In this document: in pieces, positions 13,370-22,500 of the stretch | Numbering within the stretch: position 1 is the stretch's first letter | Layout of the letters: every line of letters starts with the position of its first letter | Assembly: GCA_025267735.1 (NCBI GenBank) | Contig: CM046294.1 | Span: 39,121,570 to 39,185,569 of the forward strand | DNA length: 64,000 bases | Reading direction: 5' to 3' | From: Mactra quadrangularis | Taxonomy: Eukaryota > Mollusca > Bivalvia > Venerida > Mactridae | Notes under the pieces: generated by a model | Databases searched by the model: none | The model's input: only the letters and a program-made list of their open reading frames with translations | Told to the model about the DNA's origin: nothing | Translations under genes and position numbers: made by a program

Positions 13370-13540
13370 CTAATTATTGTCATTATCATCACTATCTGGA
13401 AGTGGTTCAGCTTTCTTGGTAAAATCTACAAGATCATACGATGTAGGCTCATAAACTTGCATCTCCTTCTTCTCGACAGGTTGGCTACCATTAAATACTA
13501 GACCAGCATAATTCAGACCGTCTTGGTTAATATTCGACGT
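13370..13540 (-). CDS. Gene A exon 10: C-terminus with ITIM- and ITSM-like motifs
   Basis: 171 nt, phase 0, acceptor CTTTACAG, stop TAG at 13370-13372. Encodes LNYAGLVF and TSYDLVDF, then an acidic Asp/Asn-rich end. Confidence 0.8.
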   Translation of the reverse strand, partial: TSNINQDGLNYAGLVFNGSQPVEKKEMQVYEPTSYDLVDFTKKAEPLPDSDDNDNN

Positions 13541-16500
13541 CTGTAAAGCAGAATTGCCTTCAAAATTAAATCGTTTATAAAAATATGACATACTTATATT
13601 TGTTTAAGGTCTAAAATTTATTAAGATTAGCTGATTCCCCATGCTAAGAATGTTAGATTTATGTTTGTTTCCATTTAATCAATACTATTTTTGAAGTCAT
13701 CGAATACTTCAACTAAGTGAAGTGTGTGTTATTTATGGAAATATGAGTGTTATTAATAATTTTAATACATTTACCTTTGATTCGTTAGTCGTTGCCTTTA
13801 CTTGGGGAGGTTTCTTCAAATCCCCCTTCTTATTGTTATCAGTATTGGCGTCAACAATCTCATATTCATTAACTGTATCATCTTAAACAAGAAAATAAAT
13901 CGTAAAAACATTTTACATACGTTTATGGTTTTATTTATGTATATTTCGATTCAACTCAAAAGATACAAAAGAATGTCAAGTCATTTGCATATGCTTTAAA
14001 TTTAGATCAATTATATAAGTATCAATTAAAAATAAGTCAAATCTAGCTAATCAATTTTGTGTAGGGTTTAACGCCATAGCATCACCATTGTATTGTTTAT
14101 ATCACGGTGGTCAGTCAATCTACTAAACGTTCCTGGTAAGGCTACATCTCTAGATTGCTAACTTTTTACTCAACGTCAAAGACTGCACCTGTGCTATATG
14201 ATTCATAATACGTAGGAGGAGGAAGAATTGCCGTTGAAATTTTCTATGACAAAACTCCACGACAGTTTGTCCCGCCAGAAAATCGAACTCAGTAGACTTA
14301 AGTGCTACCACCTGAGCTAGTCAGACGGGCTAAGCCAAACAATTAGGTATTTAAATATATGGCATTATACTTCAAAATCATAAAAAACATTAAAAAGTTG
14401 CCTTTTTTCTTTGTCTTTTGAACTTGAGCATACAAATCATTACTACCATTTTTGTCAAGTTTGACTAGTTCTGCTTTAACACCAGAAGATGGAAACACTG
14501 GACGTGCAACGGGACTTGATGGTACATACACTGGATTGTCCACTAAACCTGTAAATAACATTCATATGCTTTATCAATTACATTGATAAACAAGAGCAGT
14601 CTACGGACAGCGCGCTCGACTATTCCGGGTATTCGTGTAAACGACAGCAACAACCAATCAAAACTCATGCTGGAGTTATGCAACTTAGTATTTGACCCTT
14701 CATTACTAGCCCCGTTACCCCTTCAGTAGGTTTAAAAATAAAATGTTGCACCAATAGTTTTAACCAAAATCATTGTAGGTATTAGAGGGCCATAATCCAG
14801 CTAAAAATTATGTCTATAGTTATGTAACTTGGTATTTGACATCAATTAGTACCCCCGTCAACATGTGTGAAGTTACAAGTGAATCCCTTTAGTAGTTGCA
14901 AAGTTACTTTAACCAAGAAATGTCATAGTATATAAGGGCCATAATTCAGACCAAATTCATGAAAGAATTATGTAACTGTTTTTTTTCTAAGAAATACACA
15001 TTTATTTAACAACATAATTGTATAAAAAATTACAAACAGAAGAAAAATGTACAAATAAAATAAAACCTTAGTAGATGAATGTCCAATTCTTTACTGAACC
15101 TGTGTGTCTTTGTCAAAAATCCAACATGTAACCATAGTAACATAGTTTTTTTGTATTTATCATACAGTATATAACAATTTTAATTTGGTCCCAAGGTAAC
15201 ATGTCGTTAGGCAGAAAAATGTGTTTCTAAGAGGTGTCCTGGTGAAAATGATTCTTTGGAATATAAGATAGAGTCAGTTATCAATGATAATACATTGTGG
15301 CCTGATATGCCAACAAAAAAAACTATCTCAAGACCAGTGGTGCTTTTCACAAAAATTCTCACGAAACAAATCTTTCATTATCTCAGTATGCTGATGACAC
15401 ATCCTTAATACTTGATGGTTCAGAAATGTCACTTAATAACTCAATTAAAGTGTTAAAATGTTATGCTTTAATTTCAGGCCTTAATGTCAATATTGAAAAA
15501 ACTAAAGCTGTATGGATAGGCTCAATGAAAAATAGTGATCACACAATGTGCCCTGAACTTTTATCTTGGGAAAAGGAAAACTTCAAACTTTTAGGCGTTA
15601 CTTTTACTTTGAATTTGTCAGAGATAGTTATTGCCAATTACAATCCTAAAATTAAAGAAATAAAAACTTTACTATCTCTTTGGTCAAAAAGAATCCTAAC
15701 CCCTATTGGTAAAAATGTTGTTATTTAATCTCTAGCTTTACCTAAACTAATTAATTTAATGATGGGACTTCCATCTCCATCTGATGACACCATTAAGCAA
15801 ATCCAAGATCTATTCTTTAATTTTCTCTGGAGTTATGTAACTTTGTTTTGGACCTCTAATGGTAACCCCGTAGACATGTGTGAAGTTGCAAGTAAATCCC
15901 TTCAGTAGTTTCAAAAGATAATGTTGCAACTAATAACTTAAACATGACATTACTTAGTATACATGTATAAGGGTCATAATTCAGTCCGAATTCAGTCCGA
16001 ATTCGTCCTACAGTTATAAAACTTGGTATATGAACTCCAATGGTAACCCCATAAATACAAATAAAGTTTAAGTGAATCCCTCCAGTACTTGCATAGACAT
16101 AAAAGATACAAAAAAATGCACCTTAAAATTAAACAAGATGTGTTACGCCGACGCCAACGCCAACGCCGGCGCACAACTGAGCTGGATAGCCACACTATCC
16201 TCCGAAAAGTCGAGCTAAAAATAAACATGTTTACATTATTCAGAGGAACAATTAAATCGCTTTTAACTTTCTTAAGATTTAATTTCTTATAAAACTAATA
16301 AAAGGCTACAAACTATTAAAAAGGACCAAATTTGGATGTTCTATTTTATAGATGACATTTCTTACGTAAAATAAGGGAAAGAATGATAAAATTTCAATAA
16401 TTGAGATACATTTTACATAGTTTTTAATCAAGTATCAACTGGATTAAAACACGACTAATGAAATGTGTTATCACATAAATCATCCATAAAACCATTTTAG

Positions 16501-19500
16501 AGTTTACCAATCATTAATCGCAAAACATTATACACGACGGTTCTTTTAAACCGGTAATAAAACGTTCTGTCAATACCACATATAAAACAGACGTAATCCA
16601 TCCTATACATAGACGATGTAATCATTATTATACTTAGACTCACAACTCATCGAGCAAATTGGCAATTTGACACAGAATTAAGTGCGGCGTGTGAAAACAA
16701 AATAGTTGTACATTGTCGGTTTTCGTTTCAATCATTATTCAATTGTAAAACAAATTATGCATTTTAACTGTGGGAATATGAAACCATACATAGAAAATAC
16801 GCTTTTAACCTCAATGGGTAGCAATCCATAGATACACTGAGATCATGCGTTCTGCTTTCGTTTTAAAATGTCTGTGTTAAGAATTAAAGATGTGAAAAAT
16901 GTTAGTATAGGTGTAAAAGGACCGCTTTAAAAGTTTCATTTCACTTGCATACTTTAATGAATATCAATATTATATTAAAAAGTCACAAAACAGCATAATC
17001 ATGTAAACATTGCCATGTGGTTTCGGGTAAATAAAATTTTACCTATTATGGTGTGCGTCTCTGAGCAAAGAACAGTATGAACGTTTGTGTACACAATTAG
17101 ACGTACGGTGTTTTGCATATAAAATCATAAATATCTATATTTGGTCCGTCTACTTACCGTCAGAAAGTTTGTATCTTCTGATAATCACAATGATAACAAT
17201 AACAATTATTATACAAACAATAACACCACCAGTAACACCACCAATCAGAGGTCCAAGATTAGTAGAAGTAGCTAGAAAATAACACAATTATATATTATGC
17301 TTGCTACATCATATAACCCGGGTCGATAGCGAAATTGGTAGCGCGCCGGGATTCGGAATATTGTGTCCCGAGGGGGATACGGGTTCGAATCCTACCCGAG
17401 AAGGTTATACCCTCTATGAAAATCAGACAATAATGTCAATTTTCCTCCATCGATAAGATAATAAGGAGAAGTTTCCGGCCTTGTGGAAGGCAGGTGAGTA
17501 CTGCTTATAGACAAATGTCCAGACAGCTAGGTTAGACCTGTGCGCTGGACGCCGTAAAATGGCCTACAATGTGTTGATACGGCGTTAAATCCAATAAATA
17601 AAACAAAAACAATATGACACACAATACACAAATGCTGTATACTGTACCATCAAATAATCATTATAGTTTCACTTAATGATACCAATGTCTTTTTCAACCA
17701 AGTGAACAAGACATGGAACCCATAAACATAAATATTGAGCTAGAATGCATTTGCCGTCAATGCAAGATTTATTGTCTTATACTATATTATACAAATACAT
17801 ATTTGGTTCTTTTTCAAAAGAATTTTGACAACGTGCCAATTTTTAGCGGTGAGGGAATCATTAAATTTTCTCGTAGATAAGTAAGCGAGTGTCTAAAAAC
17901 GATTATTCTAGATAGGATTGTACATTGTACATAAAAAACATAAAGAACCGCAAAACTACTCCTTACTATGAGAGCTAAAAGGACTGTCCCAATTGCACAG
18001 AAATTGTATTCGAAAAATGCATTACGTTTTCATTACCTTCCGTTGAAGCAACTAACACTTGAGATTCAGAAGAGTTGCCAATTATATTTGAAGCGAAGAT
18101 TACAATGTCATATTGTGTGTTCTCTGCTAAACCAGTCAATGAAATGTCCATGGTTTCTTCCCCACTATCAATAACAGTGAAATAAGTCCATGTTGCATCT
18201 GAACTCCTTTTATACTTAATGTAAAATGTTTGGGTTGGCCCACCATTATATCCCGGTCTCCATTCAATATGTATTGTCGTTGTTGTTGTTTGACTTTGAA
18301 TATGCCTTAATTCAGTAGGTGCTTCCGGAATACCTGTAAAGTACAGAAAATTCTGATTTGTTTTACCTTAAGGTTTTTTTTACAGTGTTATTCATATTTT
18401 CGCGACTTAAAACAAAGAAGTTTAACGCTTTGGTGGATTGTCGGCCTTTGTATAAAATACGCTTTAAGGCATAACTTGATTATTGTTTGAACATAAATGT
18501 GATACCTGTTCATTTTAATAAATTTATCAAAGCCATTAGAAAACACTACATGACTACCGTATGTAGACAGCTGAATAAGTGCTATATTAAATAAATTTTA
18601 ATGAATTATTTAAGAAAACAGTTAATGTTTCATCTACTGTATAATAAATATTTCTTACCATATGGTGACAGAGTAAAAGTTGTTTCCATTTGACCTAATT
18701 CATTTGTCACAACCACTCGATATTTTGTAAAATCGTCCATACCAACTCTGCGTATTGTAAGATTAGACTGGACAGCCGATGAGATTATGACAAACTTGTT
18801 GTTTTCATTCAATAAAGTCCACGTCCCTTTAATCAATTGGCTCCAGTTAAATGTAGGAGGAGGATATGCTATGACATTGACAGTAATTGTTTTCGATGCA
18901 TTATTAGCACTTGTTATATTCGTATTCACTTCTCCAGCAGCCCTCGGTGCATCTGGTAAACATATCATTTGTAAGTCAAAGAAAAATCTAAGTAGTTAAT
19001 ATATAAACGACTGTAAGATAAAAAATCCGATTAACAAAAGTATGATTACAAATATAGGTCCGTAGAACTTCATCGCCTGTGATAATCTTGAGATTTACAA
19101 CATCGGTTTGTGCAAATTGAAATATACGTGAACGTGTTTGACATTGAAATGCTCGTCACATGGTAAACACTTAGGTGCACTCTTTTAAGGAATGCATTTT
19201 GAATATGTCTGTACATGCAGAACTTTTCGGCTGTTACTGCCTAATTATAGTCCAACGTACTTTTCTCAGATAAGAATAAAATGTCTGTTATGACTGAAAA
19301 GGAATTTTGGACAAAACGAAGTTACTGATTAGTGGTTAATAAGCAAATTTTAGAAGAATTTTGATGTCACACTTACAGAGAATCACAGGCTTTAGCAGTA
19401 ATTTCATGTTTTAATTGTTTGCGCTCTTTGATGCTTTGCATCAATATTTTCTTGTTTATACTTTTAAATTTGGTTTTGTAACCTCAGTATAATTATTTAA

Positions 19501-22500
19501 TCTATACTCAGCAAAAATGAAAACTGTACACACTAACTTTCCCATTTTGACAGGTAATTATTCTCATAGATTTACTTTCATTACACATATTGATTGGCAT
19601 GTCAATACACTCCCAGTGTTAATAATAATAATAATAATATTTATTTGGCATAGTGTACACATAGTAAAAACATACAAACATAAATATCACAGACATTATG
19701 ATGTTGTAATTATGTAATGCACACCAACACCAGGGATAACACAAAAAAAGGGCAAGCCCTTATTTTCCATTGTGGTCCCTAATGTTGATAATCCTATACC
19801 TGCGCACCTCGCATGCTTTGCACGATTTTACACTTCGGGTTTTCAACACTAACCACGTGTTGTCACCTCATTGTGTGTTTCAAGAAAAATCACTTACAGA
19901 GAAACATTAAGTTATGCCACGGCTCTCTGAAGATCAGAGAAATCAGGCTATTTGGCATGCTGAATGCCGGTGCTATGGTAAATGATGTTGCGCAGCAATT
20001 TGGTTGCTCTCGTCAAACCATACAGAACCTTGTTAGTCGCTATACAGCCACTGTCTCGGTACACGACCGCCAAAGACCAGGTATGGAGCGTGCAACATCA
20101 CGTAGAGACGACAGCGCAATTACGTTAGCTCACTTACGTAATCTTTTTTTGCCAGCGACAGCAACTGCTCGGCAGCTATGGGTTCCTGCTCAGATTATCC
20201 GAAACCGTCTTAGGAAATCACACTTTCTACTTCGGGCTCGCAGACCTTACACTGGACCGCTTCTAACGGCACGTCTTAAGGCTCAAAGACTGGCCTGGTG
20301 TAGACGGTATCGCCTATGGAGGCGAGCCCAATGGAACAATGTGATTGTCTCAGATGAGTCACGCTTCAGGGTTAGCTTTGCAGACGGTAGGGTGAGAATT
20401 TACCGCCGCAAAAATGTGAGATTTGCCCAATGCTACGTCAGGGAAGCGAACAGGTTCGGTGGCGGCAGCGTAATGGTCTGGGGAGGAATCATGGGTAACC
20501 ATTAGACAGAACTTGTGGTTGTTCAGGGACATGTTAATGCGCAAGGTTACGATATTCTCCGCAACATTTTGCTTCCATTTATGCAGCACCATGGACCTCG
20601 GGCAATCTTTCAACATGATAAGGCTAGACCCCTTACAGCCCGAGTTACCACAGCTTTCTTGGCAAACAATAATGACAACGTATTACCCTGACCAGCACTC
20701 TCCCCGGATTTTAACCCCATTGAGCACAAATGGCATGAACTCTGGCGCAGGGCACGGAACAATCACTAAATCACAACATTCATTACCTGAGACAGGCTTT
20801 GCTGTTAGAATGGCAGGCAATTTCGAATGACGTCATTCGACATTACGTCAACTCCACGAGAAGGAGAATATTGGCTTGCATCAACAGCAATGGTAGTCAT
20901 ACACGCTACTGACAAGATCCTGCCTGCATTGTTTTTTTAATTTCAAATTCAATACATAAAAATCACACAAGGTCCAAGTTTCACCACTTTCAGTATTTTT
21001 TTTTTTGAAATTGACCCCTACCATAGTTGTCTTCACATTTAAAATTACTCTGTGGGGGAATATAAAAGAAATTCTCAAAACTGACGGATAATTAATCAAG
21101 GTAAAACATGCTGTTAGTAGTTTTATGGTGCATTTAACCAAAGCAAAAATATTCCGTTTCAAATTTCATGTAAAGTTTTCATTTTTGCTCAGTATATATA
21201 CAGAAGAAATAAAAATAATAACTATATTTAATTCAAACGAAGTAAATACTTACATAAAACATTAAGTAGTCTTTTGGAAGTTGAACTCAGCTTAGTTGTG
21301 TTAGCTGCATTGTTTGCTCTACAAAATACCTTTGTATTATTGTCTTGTCGAGTTACAAATAAACGTAGTATACTGGTTGTAACACTTAAATCATTGTAAT
21401 CAGTCGTTGTAGTAACGTTAGATGTTATCTGAGTTTCGTCGCTATCTTGACCATTTGGATGTCTATACCAATAAATTGTGGCAGCAGGTCTAGCTGTTGA
21501 TGTTGTACATGTAAACTCTACTGGTGTGTTTTCTATGACATTAACCGGGTAACCAGGTGGTGTTATTGTTACTGATGTAACTTGAGCTAAAAATAATAAG
21601 TTAGTATCAAATCATTACGTGTCATATCAAATGCATACACGTGTATATAAATACAAATAATAGTTTCTCGCGATTTTTTCCTCTGTGCACTTCCATAATA
21701 ATGTTACAAAAATAACAAGCATTGACCTATAGGTCTTCACATTTTCGTGTTAATGACCTCCATATAATAACTAGATTAAGAGAAATATTTTGTTTCCAAT
21801 ACATAATAATATTTTCATTAGAAGTTTATTTGTGCGACGGGAATGTGATATAGGAATGAAAGGAATATCATTGAATTCACTATTTAACAAGATCACACTT
21901 CAATGTCCATTGACATAAACGTAAACGATACATTCTGTAGAAAACTTTTATTAGGGATTCTACCATAATTTTATACAGTAGAATTATACATTTAAAACTA
22001 CGAACATATGAACTACTAGAGTTAATAAAACAATACATGGGGTTTGCAACGAAAGTCATATCGTATGATATTGGATATTTACGGACACCAGAATCTTATA
22101 TTTAGTACATTTATTGTTTTGAAACACACAAAGTACAATGTATAACCAAATAACATTAATATTTTAGAAATTACCTTTTACTACTTTTATGATCCAGTTA
22201 GATCCCATTCCATCCGTCTGACCAGGCGGTGTACACATATAAATGTCATTATGTTCACTTCTTTGTACATTTAGTATTGTTACTTGATATACTGTATCGT
22301 TACATGTGTAGTTGTATTTTCTTGTATCGTCTAGAAATGTTGTAACTTGTGTAGTACATGTTTTATTCTGTACACCCATAGCAGCTGTGTTTAGTCCTAT
22401 ATTTCTATTCCAGTTGACATGAAGTACATCAGATGATACTCTACATAAAAATGTTACATTGTCTCCTTCACTTATATCTTTTACACCAAATGTCATTGTT

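Larger units (their letters stand above)
19505..21196 (+). mobile_element. Tc1/mariner-type transposon, inactive
   Basis: Terminal inverted repeats of about 25 bp: CTCAGCAAAAATGAAAACTG at 19507 and its near-complement ending at 21192, with TA-rich flanks consistent with TA target duplication. Between them lie a broken transposase (19914 to about 20830), a tail, and a short LINE 3' end inserted on the left side (about 19616-19800). It sits in the gene A intron between Ig domains 3 and 4. Confidence 0.85.

Noticed and set aside
17318..17405. Functional tRNA gene
   Set aside because: The same head plus body occurs three times with A-rich tails; the extra GC-rich loop does not fit a tRNA.
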